The translations under genes were made by a program, and so were the position numbers. Shown here piece by piece: positions 1 to 6,464 of a DNA stretch of 10,915 bases; the first letter of the stretch is position 1, and every line of letters begins with the position of its first letter. The DNA comes from Chitinophagaceae bacterium (lineage in GTDB: Bacteria; Bacteroidota; Bacteroidia; Chitinophagales; Chitinophagaceae), in the NCBI GenBank assembly GCA_008080615.1, contig VIKJ01000025.1:1-10915 (forward strand). Reading direction: 5' to 3'. The notes beneath the pieces were generated by a model. That model did no database searches. It was not told the origin of the DNA and saw nothing but the letters and a program-made list of their open reading frames with translations.

Positions 1-2
1 AG

Positions 3-95
3 ATGCAACTTTATCAGAAAGATTATTGTATCAATGGAGAGGATTGTGGAGGAGGTGATCATTGGGGATATAAATTTATACCCTATATCATATAA
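3..95 (+). CDS. C-terminal tail of a short Cys-containing peptide (partial, possible GG-leader precursor)
   Basis: This frame is open from the window edge to a TAA at 93-95. It encodes about 30 residues with two cysteines (CINGEDC), a run of three glycines, and an aromatic tail ending IPYII. A Met codon sits at the very edge, but the peptide more likely continues upstream, so this would be a C-terminal fragment. It lies 161 bases before a clear GG-leader peptide gene on the same strand, and such precursors often occur in tandem in Bacteroidota; calling it a sibling precursor is inference. The other two frames also stay open for some length (one to 108), so the reading frame is not certain. 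The small size, Cys content and neighbour are the only support. Confidence 0.4.
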   Translation: MQLYQKDYCINGEDCGGGDHWGYKFIPYII

Positions 96-120
96 GTTAT
101 TTAAATAATTGGTTATAATT

Positions 121-237
121 TTAAAAGAACTCTTTTGCATAGTACCCAAAAGAGTAGCACAACGGTACTACACTTGATGACGATCAAGTGGTTGGGCGGC
201 CAATTAACTGCTGAGGCTTAAAACTGCGGTCTTTTAA
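121..237 (+). ncRNA. Candidate structured RNA (H-type pseudoknot plus hairpins) upstream of GG-leader peptide gene
   Basis: Seen in the sequence: CTCTTTTG at 130-137 pairs perfectly with CAAAAGAG at 147-154. Within that hairpin's loop, TAGTACC (140-146) pairs perfectly with GGTACTA (164-170), which gives an H-type pseudoknot of 8 and 7 bp with the stems abutting. CACTTGAT (171-178) pairs with ATCAAGTG (183-190) around a GACG tetraloop and begins at the base after the second stem. A small stem, GTTGG/CCAAT (191-195/200-204), follows. TTAAAAGA (121-128) can pair with TCTTTTAA (230-237), closing the domain 19 bases before the peptide start codon. No known riboswitch or ribozyme consensus was recognised. 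It could be a 5'UTR element, a processed small RNA, or a chance fold. Confidence 0.45.
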
Positions 238-256
238 TTCAAATTAAATTATAATT

Positions 257-499
257 ATGAAAGAAAAATTTCAATCTTTAGGAATTATTTTAACAAAAGA
301 AAAAGCTCGAAAAGTTGTAGGTGGTTGTTCTTCAGCATCAATTTGTTATGATGCATATTTTAGCACATACCCTGGTTGTGTTAGCACAATGGAAACATTT
401 CAACAAACAGGTGTTATCATGAATGGAGATTGTTATGATGGAATTAGAACATCATTTATGATCTGTTGGGATCAAATGTGTAATGAACAACAATACTAA
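257..499 (+). CDS. GG-leader secreted peptide precursor with six cysteines
   Basis: An 80-residue precursor. Residues 1-23 look like a double-glycine leader: a charged start, the stretch SLGIILTKEKARKVVGG, and a predicted cut after Gly22-Gly23. Leaders of this type are normally recognised and removed by the C39 peptidase domain of an ABC exporter; no exporter lies in this window. The core (24-80) has six cysteines, at 24, 30, 41, 59, 70 and 75, and is rich in Ser, Thr, Tyr and Asp. An even number of Cys suits disulfides, but thioether modification cannot be excluded. The start is the ATG after an AT-rich stretch with no Shine-Dalgarno, usual for this phylum. A terminator follows directly. The biological role (bacteriocin, signal or other RiPP-like product) is unknown. 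Confidence 0.82.
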   Translation: MKEKFQSLGIILTKEKARKVVGGCSSASICYDAYFSTYPGCVSTMETFQQTGVIMNGDCYDGIRTSFMICWDQMCNEQQY

Positions 500-507
500 T
501 TCTTTTG

Positions 508-538
508 TGGTGGCCAATTTGAATTTGGCCACCATTTT
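508..538 (+). terminator. Rho-independent terminator after the GG-leader peptide gene
   Basis: TGGTGGCCAA (508-517) pairs perfectly over 10 bp with TTGGCCACCA (525-534) around a 7-base loop, and is followed by TTTT (535-538) and a further T-run at 545-549. It begins 9 bases after the peptide stop codon. The next ATG is at 550, so the downstream gene has no room for its own promoter after the hairpin. Confidence 0.85.
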
Positions 539-549
539 AAATTATTTTT

Positions 550-2370
550 ATGCTTCGTACAATTTATTTAATTACTATTTTTTTCCTTTTATTTAATTCC
601 GCCAATTCCCAAACGGATAGATTATTTATTGCCACAAGTAAACAATCATTTCAACTTTTTACTCCAATTGAAGTTGAACTTAAAACATTAAGGTTTAGCA
701 ATTGCAACAATATTCTTTCTTGTACGATGGAAGTTTTTGATAGTAATTTACGTATTGTACATAGTAGTAAGTATGCTTTAAATAGAGAGCCAGAGATATT
801 TAGGTTTTCAATGCCGGATACTTGTGGTAAAGGGAATTATCTTTTAAATGCCTATATCTCTAATTTAGATTCCAATTTGGAAGATCATATTAGCAGTGCA
901 CTCATTTATTATGGTAATTATCAGGAATCTCAATTTCTAGCTCAGAAAAAGTGCTTTATTAAAGTTATGCCAGAGAGCAGTAAAGCCTTATACAATTTCA
1001 CCAATAGGTTTATTGTTCAAATTTCGAGTAAAGACAGTATTCCTATTATGCGTGACTTTTTTGTTAGAAATCAAAATGGGCTTTTAGTTGCAAAAGGCAA
1101 AACCAATTTCTCAGGTATAACTGTAGTGGATATTCCAAATATAGAAGGGGATAGATATTCAATTACTGCATTTAATTGTGATACTATTCAATTATCTGGC
1201 TTTGAATATGATGGCTTTGCTATTCAAGCTACTGGTAAAGAGAAACTTCAGATTGCTTTATTAAAAGGGGAAAAAGAACAATTGCAACAAGTTAAATTGA
1301 TGGTTTATAAAGATTCTTTACTTATAAGCGAAACGCCAATTCATTTTCAAAATGATATTGCAATTATTGAAACATTAATTGATGTAGCACCTTTGGTAAA
1401 CCAATTAGTATTAATGAAATTAGTTGATTTAAATAATAATTTACTATGTACACAATCTTATTGGTTAACTGAGCATCCTGAACCTGCCGCTTTAATTATT
1501 AAAAATTTCGATAGCGAAAAAGTAGGCAATAATGTGCTTAATGTTCCTACTAATTCTTTCTCACTATATTTTCAAACTTCTATACCATCTGGCGAGAAAA
1601 TTTCATATCAATTATTAAATGAGAAAGCTGAAATTATTACGATAGGACAATCTATTGTAAACAATAGCGGACATGTTGAAATAGCTAATTGTAACTTTTA
1701 TGGTAATGCAACTGCTTCTTTTTTTATTAATCCAAAATATAAAAATCCAATCTTAACATTTGTAAATAAGTCGCCAATACACAATAACCTTTTTAGCAAG
1801 GCAAGAAAATACTTTCCAATTTATAATATCCCATCCAACACACCTTTAGTTAATTATACTTTTAAAAATGATACATTAACAAATCATTCCCCACTGCCCG
1901 AAGTGGTTGTTAAAACATTTAGTAAAACCAGAATTCAAGAAATGGAGGAAAAATATATTACAAGTGCTTTATTTAAGAGTATTATGAGTACAGATATTGT
2001 TGTGGAAGATGATCCTTCAGCTATTAATTATAACAATCGATTTTTTGATTATTTAGTTAAGTATATACCGGGCTTAAAATGGGATAATGGTAAACAATCT
2101 TTTAGTTATAGAAACGGGTCAGTTGATATTTTTGTAGATGAAACCATCAACAAACCCGTACCCGAATCTATGTTAGACATTGCTTACATTAAATTCATTA
2201 AAGGGTCATTTAGAGGCTCAAACCAAAGCAGAAATGCTGGCCCGCTTACTGTTGGTTCTGGGTATAATGTGGGTGTTACAGGGTATATTTCTATTTACAC
2301 CAAAAAATTCGATGCTAATAATAGCAAAAGTATAAAATTAAATGTAGCAGTTGAAGGGTTTAAAAATTAA
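550..2370 (+). CDS. Secreted MG-like / TonB-plug domain protein, probably C-terminally truncated
   Basis: A 606-residue protein with a signal peptide (residues 1-20, hydrophobic core IYLITIFFLLF, likely cut before Gln21). Residues about 25-320 look like beta-rich macroglobulin-type (MG2-like) modules. Residues about 449-588 resemble a TonB-receptor plug: the VVVK lead-in, FDYLVKYIPGLKW (499-511), the DIFVDE strand (526-531), IAYIKFIKG (544-552) and the closing GYISIYTKK (578-586). No beta-barrel follows, so it is not a complete transporter. Bacteroidota proteins with this MG2-plus-plug layout usually continue well past the IYTKK strand. Here the protein stops at VEGFKN, 20 residues later and inside the convergent gene, which suggests loss of the C-terminus. 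Its position behind a GG-leader peptide hints at a role in peptide export, immunity or surface display, but that is inference. Confidence 0.75.
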   Translation: MLRTIYLITIFFLLFNSANSQTDRLFIATSKQSFQLFTPIEVELKTLRFSNCNNILSCTMEVFDSNLRIVHSSKYALNREPEIFRFSMPDTCGKGNYLLNAYISNLDSNLEDHISSALIYYGNYQESQFLAQKKCFIKVMPESSKALYNFTNRFIVQISSKDSIPIMRDFFVRNQNGLLVAKGKTNFSGITVVDIPNIEGDRYSITAFNCDTIQLSGFEYDGFAIQATGKEKLQIALLKGEKEQLQQVKLMVYKDSLLISETPIHFQNDIAIIETLIDVAPLVNQLVLMKLVDLNNNLLCTQSYWLTEHPEPAALIIKNFDSEKVGNNVLNVPTNSFSLYFQTSIPSGEKISYQLLNEKAEIITIGQSIVNNSGHVEIANCNFYGNATASFFINPKYKNPILTFVNKSPIHNNLFSKARKYFPIYNIPSNTPLVNYTFKNDTLTNHSPLPEVVVKTFSKTRIQEMEEKYITSALFKSIMSTDIVVEDDPSAINYNNRFFDYLVKYIPGLKWDNGKQSFSYRNGSVDIFVDETINKPVPESMLDIAYIKFIKGSFRGSNQSRNAGPLTVGSGYNVGVTGYISIYTKKFDANNSKSIKLNVAVEGFKN

Positions 2371-2586
2371 ACCGCTTTCTATCAATAACCCTGCAACAAT
2401 CAATAAAGGAGCAATGGTAATGCGCGTTGAACTGTACACTTCTTTGGTATCAAATACATTGGGGTCGGGGCTTTTGCCTCCACTCATTAAAAACATGCCC
2501 AATGCAATGGTTACACCACCAATCAACATCCAAGTATAATTTTCTTTAGAAAATAGGGTAGTAGCTTTATTTGTTTCGTTGCTCAT
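2338..2586 (-). CDS. DUF3098 family small membrane protein
   Basis: An 82-residue protein with two membrane segments (about 18-35 and 57-75) joined by a short loop containing DPNVFDTKEVYSSTRITIAP. This matches the DUF3098 pattern found next to ftsX in Bacteroidota. Its biochemical function is unknown; linkage to ftsX suggests the cell-division or envelope setting. It starts 28 bases after the ftsX stop on the same strand, so the two are very likely cotranscribed. The family normally ends soon after a Lys-Pro or Arg-Lys-Pro; here a tail of five residues (FNCYI) follows Lys76-Pro77 and overlaps the 3' end of the convergent plug-protein gene by 33 bases. That tail is probably not ancestral. Confidence 0.85.
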   Translation of the reverse strand: MSNETNKATTLFSKENYTWMLIGGVTIALGMFLMSGGKSPDPNVFDTKEVYSSTRITIAPLLIVAGLLIESGLIFKPFNCYI

Positions 2587-2614
2587 AATCTGATGCTTTA
2601 TTAAAAATAGGATA

Positions 2615-3490
2615 TTAATACAATTCGTCTAGTTTCATTTTAAGGTATTTCAATACACTTCTGTAGGTACTAATTACAGAAATACCTACACCCAATACAA
2701 TTAGGCCTCCAAATAAAATAAGCGTATGCTGTAAATCTCTAATGGCTTTTAATTGGGGGAATTGACTTTCGGCCCAACCTATTAAAGTAAATAGCAATAC
2801 AATGGCAATGCCCGAACTAATCAGGCCATTAATCAACGCTCTTATATTCAATGGCTTTGCAATGAATCCTCGTGTAGCACCCACCATTTGCATGGTTTTA
2901 ATTAAAAATCGATTGCTAAACATGGCCAATCGAATGGTATTGTCGATACTAAAAATTACAATTAAGCTAAGGGTAATGGCCACAACCAAAAAGATCAATC
3001 CAATTTTAGACGCTCTCTCGTTTAAGTTGTTTACCAAGGTTTGTGGGTATTGCAAATCGGTAATTTGGTTGCCATAGGCTGCCATCAAATCATCCGAAAT
3101 TTTTATCAAGCTATCTTTATTTACATACTCAGCTTTTGCATAAAAATCAATACTTTCTGGTAGTGGGTTAACGTCTAAGATTTTAGCCCAATCCTCGTTG
3201 TTTTCTTTATTCCAAATTTGCTTAGCGGAGTTTTTATCTACGTATAAAACGTTTTTTGAATAGGGCCTAGATGCAATAAATTGTTGAATTTGCCCAATGG
3301 TATCCTTATTTAACGTGCGCAAATAGGCACTGAGGCGGATATCCTCTTTAAAGGCATTTCCTACCGAACTAATGTTTAAAAAGAACCATCCCATAATACC
3401 CATTATGAGTAATACAAGGGAAACCCCTACGATGGTATAAATATAATTTGGCTTGCTTCTTTTCAATGATGATTTTCCTAGTTCCGCCAT
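2615..3490 (-). CDS. ftsX: Cell division protein FtsX (permease-like)
   Basis: A 291-residue inner-membrane protein, the usual size for Bacteroidota FtsX. It has one N-terminal membrane segment (about 17-39), an extracytoplasmic domain (about 40-160) with the family motif NPLPES (108-113), then three membrane segments (about 163-182, 219-239, 255-276). The MFSNRFLIKTMQMVGAT stretch (190-206) between segments 2 and 3 is a strong FtsX signature. FtsX partners with the ATPase FtsE in an ABC-like complex that activates peptidoglycan hydrolases at the division site; ftsE is not adjacent here. The start MAELGKSS followed by a basic stretch before the first membrane segment fits the family. Expression probably comes from the divergent promoter region upstream, with DUF3098 as second gene. 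Confidence 0.95.
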   Translation of the reverse strand: MAELGKSSLKRSKPNYIYTIVGVSLVLLIMGIMGWFFLNISSVGNAFKEDIRLSAYLRTLNKDTIGQIQQFIASRPYSKNVLYVDKNSAKQIWNKENNEDWAKILDVNPLPESIDFYAKAEYVNKDSLIKISDDLMAAYGNQITDLQYPQTLVNNLNERASKIGLIFLVVAITLSLIVIFSIDNTIRLAMFSNRFLIKTMQMVGATRGFIAKPLNIRALINGLISSGIAIVLLFTLIGWAESQFPQLKAIRDLQHTLILFGGLIVLGVGISVISTYRSVLKYLKMKLDELY

Positions 3491-3513
3491 GAGTTGAATG
3501 ATGTTTTTTTAGC

Positions 3514-3548
3514 TTGTTGGTACTCAAATCCCATTTAGGGGCCAACAA
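3514..3548 (-). promoter_or_regulatory. Stem-loop at the predicted 5' end of the ftsX mRNA
   Basis: TTGTTGG (3514-3520) pairs perfectly with CCAACAA (3542-3548), with an inner CCC/GGG (3530-3532/3538-3540). On the minus strand it lies just downstream of the TACATTTG element at 3554-3561, so the transcript would begin at or within a base or two of the stem. It could protect the 5' end or be incidental. Confidence 0.35.
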
Positions 3549-3553
3549 CCTTA

Positions 3554-3561
3554 CAAATGTA
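3554..3561 (-). promoter_or_regulatory. Putative -7 element (TAnnTTTG) for ftsX-DUF3098
   Basis: The minus strand reads TACATTTG, an exact match to the Bacteroidota -7 consensus TAnnTTTG, 64 bases upstream of the ftsX start. No convincing -33 TTTG was found at the usual distance. It is the mirror image of the leuS-side element at 3583-3590. Confidence 0.45.
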
Positions 3562-3582
3562 GGGTTTTGATGGCTAATGACT

Positions 3583-3590
3583 TACATTTG
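3583..3590 (+). promoter_or_regulatory. Putative -7 element (TAnnTTTG) for leuS
   Basis: TACATTTG matches the Bacteroidota -7 consensus TAnnTTTG exactly. Transcription would start near 3596, leaving a leader of roughly 110 bases before leuS. A clear -33 TTTG is not visible; TTTTG at 3565-3569 is too close for the standard spacing. Confidence 0.45.
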
Positions 3591-3600
3591 CAGCCATTAA

Positions 3601-3649
3601 AACGCCTAAATGAGCAATGAATTTAACAGATTCACAGAACTTGGGCGTT
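3601..3649 (+). promoter_or_regulatory. Foldable leuS leader with an inner hairpin and a possible 13-codon ORF
   Basis: AACGCCTAA (3601-3609) pairs with TTGGGCGTT (3641-3649) over 9 bp including one G-T wobble. Inside it, TGAAT (3618-3622) pairs with ATTCA (3630-3634). The predicted transcript start near 3596 is just before the stem. A short ORF (ATG 3610, TAA 3649-3651) spans the fold and has one Leu codon. There is no T-run, so it is not a simple terminator. Regulation of leuS through this leader is only a possibility. Confidence 0.3.
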
Positions 3650-3707
3650 AAGGAAATGTAAATTATCAATAGGGGTTAATTAATTACTACATAAGTAGGG
3701 CAACAAT

Positions 3708-6464
3708 ATGGAATATCAATTTAGAACGATAGAACAAAAATGGCAGGAACACTGGGCATTGAATAATGCATATAAAGTAAGCAATGAAAGCGACAAGCCT
3801 AAATTCTACGTGTTAGATATGTTCCCTTATCCAAGTGGGGCTGGCCTGCATGTTGGGCATCCCTTGGGATATATTGCTTCTGATATTTTTAGCAGGTATA
3901 AAAGGTTAAAGGGATTCAATGTATTGCATCCAATGGGCTATGATGCATTTGGTTTGCCTGCAGAACAATACGCCATAGAAAATGGGGTGCATCCTGCAGT
4001 GAGCACGGTGCAGAATATCAATAATTTTAGAAGCCAGCTAAACAAAATAGGTTTCTCTTACGATTGGAGTAGAGAGGTTCGTACCTGCGAACCCGAATAT
4101 TATAAATGGACTCAGTGGATTTTTTTACAATTATTTGGTTCTTTTTTTAACAGACATACGCAAAAAGCAGAAAGTATTGAATCATTAATCAGCAGTTTTG
4201 AATTGGAAGGAAATACGGTGCATGCCTGCCCTGCCAATGATCAACTTCGTTTTTCTGCTAATCAATGGAAGGCTTTTTCAGAAAAAGAACAACAGGATAT
4301 TTTAATGCAATATCGATTGGCATTTTGTGGCCATGGTGAAGTGAATTGGTGTGAAGCCTTGGGCACAGTACTGGCCAATGATGAAGTAGTAAATGGGGTA
4401 AGTGAGCGTGGTGGGCATCCTGTAGTAAAGAAAAAATTAAGACAATGGTATCTACGCATTACTGAATATGCCGATAGATTGATTAGTGGGTTAGATCAGA
4501 TTGAATTTAGCGATGCCATGAAAGAAATGCAAACCAATTGGATTGGTAAAAGTTATGGAGCCGAAATTGAATTTGCCATTACTCATTCGCAGGAAAAATT
4601 AACTGTTTACACTACTAGGCCCGATACCATTTTTGGTGTAGACTTTATGGTAGTGGCTCCAGAACATGCATTGATTGAATCAATTACTACCCCCGATCAA
4701 CAAGCCGCAGTTGACGACTATATTGCTTATGTAAAAAGCAGAAGTGATAGAGAAAGGCAGGCAGAGAAAAAAATTACGGGTTGTTTTACGGGCGCTTATG
4801 CAATCAATCCTTTTAATGGGGTACAAATCCCTATTTGGATTTCTGAATATGTTTTAGCAGGCTATGGTACAGGAGCTATTATGGCAGTACCATGTGGAGA
4901 TGAGCGTGATTTTAAATTTGCTCAATTTTTTAATATACCTATTACCAATATTATTGGAGAAGCCTATAATGGGCAAGAAGCCAATGCAACTAAAGAAGCT
5001 ATTTTAACCAATAGCGATTTCTTAAATGGCATGGTAATGAAAAATGCCATTGAAGTAGTCATTAACAAATTGGTAGAAAAAGGAATTGGTAAAAAGAAAG
5101 TGAATTATAAAATGCGCGATGCTGCATTTAGCAGACAGCGTTATTGGGGAGAGCCCTTTCCTATTCAATGGAAAGAAGGAATTGCTTATCCATTATCAGC
5201 AAATGAATTGCCGCTTTTATTGCCAGAAGTAGATAGTTATAGTCCTGGCCCAGAAGGAGAAGGACCCCTGGCCAATATTCCTGCTTGGGTAAATCAGCAA
5301 TTAGAAACCAATACCATGCCTGGTTATGCAGGAAGTAGTTGGTATTTTTTACGATACATGGATCCACACAATACCCAACAATTTTGTGATAGAAAAGTAA
5401 GTGATTATTGGAACCAAGTAGATTTATACATTGGTGGAACGGAACATGCAGTGGGGCATTTATTGTATAGCCGCATGTGGACAAAAGCCTTGTACGATTT
5501 GGGTCATATTGGTTTTGATGAACCCTTTAGAAAATTATTGAATCAGGGTATGATTCAAGGAAGTTCCAGATTTGTATATCGCAATAAAGAAAAGTCCAAT
5601 CAATATATTTCTGCAGGTTTGATTAGCCAATACGAAGTAAATCCTATTCATGTAGATGTAAACTTTGTAGACGGCTATGAATTAGATACTGCTGCGTTTA
5701 AGCAATGGCGCAATGGAGAATATGCCGATGCAGAATTTGTATTTGAAAATGGAAAATACATTTGCGGTGCTGAGGTAGAGAAAATGTCTAAGAGCAAATT
5801 CAATACCGTAAATCCAAATGATTTAGTAGAGAAATTTGGTGCCGATACATTTAGAATGTATGAAATGTTTTTGGGGCCTGTAGAACAGAGCAAGCCTTGG
5901 GATACCAAGGGTATTGAAGGGGTGCATCGCTTTTTAAAGAAGCTTTGGCGATTGTTTTATGATGAATTAAAAGGCAAGGTTTGGAACGAAGAAAAAGCCA
6001 ATGCTGCAGAATTAAAAGTATTGCATAAAGCCATTAAAAAAATTGAAGAAGATACAGAGCGCTATAGCTTTAATACGGCGGTAAGTACCTTCATGATTTG
6101 CGTAAATGAATTGGCCGATTTAAAATGCAACAAAAAAGAAATTCTACAGCAGGTACTCATTTTGCTTACACCTTATGCGCCGCATATCAGTGAAGAATTA
6201 TGGGCTGCTATAGGTAACGAAGGTTCTGTTTTGGATGCTTCTTTTCCTGCTTTTGATGCCAGTTATGTTGTAGAATCCGATAAAGAATATCCGGTTAGTA
6301 TTAATGGAAGAGTAAGAACCAATATCAGTATTAGCTTGTCTACTACCGAAGAAGAAGTAAAGGAATTGATTATGGCCAATGCCCTTGTACAGAAATGGAT
6401 GGAAGGAAAGCCGGTGAAGAAATTTATTTTTGTAAAAGGAAAAATGATCAATGTTGTTATATAA
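3708..6464 (+). CDS. leuS: Leucyl-tRNA synthetase (class I)
   Basis: A 918-residue enzyme that charges tRNA-Leu with leucine in the cytoplasm using ATP. The class I signature is HVGH (48-51) after the FPYPSGAGL lead-in, and the second signature is KMSKS (692-696). The CP1 editing domain, which hydrolyses mischarged tRNA, shows TTRPDTIFG (302-310) and the GTGAIMAVP segment followed by GDERD (397-401), with the editing-site Asp398 present. The NWCEALGTVLANDEVVNG stretch and the long segment before it are typical of Bacteroidota LeuRS, as is the overall length. GSSWYFLRYMDP and the C-terminal anticodon-binding helices (from about 740) are intact. The start gives the expected short N-terminus before HVGH. 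Its last 14 bases overlap the next gene. The gene looks complete and functional. Confidence 0.98.
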   Translation: MEYQFRTIEQKWQEHWALNNAYKVSNESDKPKFYVLDMFPYPSGAGLHVGHPLGYIASDIFSRYKRLKGFNVLHPMGYDAFGLPAEQYAIENGVHPAVSTVQNINNFRSQLNKIGFSYDWSREVRTCEPEYYKWTQWIFLQLFGSFFNRHTQKAESIESLISSFELEGNTVHACPANDQLRFSANQWKAFSEKEQQDILMQYRLAFCGHGEVNWCEALGTVLANDEVVNGVSERGGHPVVKKKLRQWYLRITEYADRLISGLDQIEFSDAMKEMQTNWIGKSYGAEIEFAITHSQEKLTVYTTRPDTIFGVDFMVVAPEHALIESITTPDQQAAVDDYIAYVKSRSDRERQAEKKITGCFTGAYAINPFNGVQIPIWISEYVLAGYGTGAIMAVPCGDERDFKFAQFFNIPITNIIGEAYNGQEANATKEAILTNSDFLNGMVMKNAIEVVINKLVEKGIGKKKVNYKMRDAAFSRQRYWGEPFPIQWKEGIAYPLSANELPLLLPEVDSYSPGPEGEGPLANIPAWVNQQLETNTMPGYAGSSWYFLRYMDPHNTQQFCDRKVSDYWNQVDLYIGGTEHAVGHLLYSRMWTKALYDLGHIGFDEPFRKLLNQGMIQGSSRFVYRNKEKSNQYISAGLISQYEVNPIHVDVNFVDGYELDTAAFKQWRNGEYADAEFVFENGKYICGAEVEKMSKSKFNTVNPNDLVEKFGADTFRMYEMFLGPVEQSKPWDTKGIEGVHRFLKKLWRLFYDELKGKVWNEEKANAAELKVLHKAIKKIEEDTERYSFNTAVSTFMICVNELADLKCNKKEILQQVLILLTPYAPHISEELWAAIGNEGSVLDASFPAFDASYVVESDKEYPVSINGRVRTNISISLSTTEEEVKELIMANALVQKWMEGKPVKKFIFVKGKMINVVI

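Noticed and set aside
130..154. Stem CTCTTTTG/CAAAAGAG as a terminator for the upstream peptide
   Set aside because: No T-run follows the stem; the next bases are TAGCAC.
130..190. Pistol-ribozyme-like layout (hairpin whose loop pairs downstream, then a third hairpin)
   Set aside because: The topology is similar, but the third hairpin is perfectly paired with no cleavage-site internal loop, and the conserved linker bases of pistol RNAs are not seen.
191..197. GTTGGGC, a match to the integron attC core GTTRRRY
   Set aside because: No partner RYYYAAC site occurs upstream at the expected distance, and no integrase or second attC is present.
2351..2539. Plus-strand open frame opposite DUF3098
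   Set aside because: It is a mirror of the DUF3098 coding sequence with no recognisable features.
4262..4459. Minus-strand open frame inside leuS, and similar ones at 5161-5484 and 5675-5908
   Set aside because: Low-complexity translations lying opposite strongly conserved LeuRS coding sequence, with no domain or start signal.
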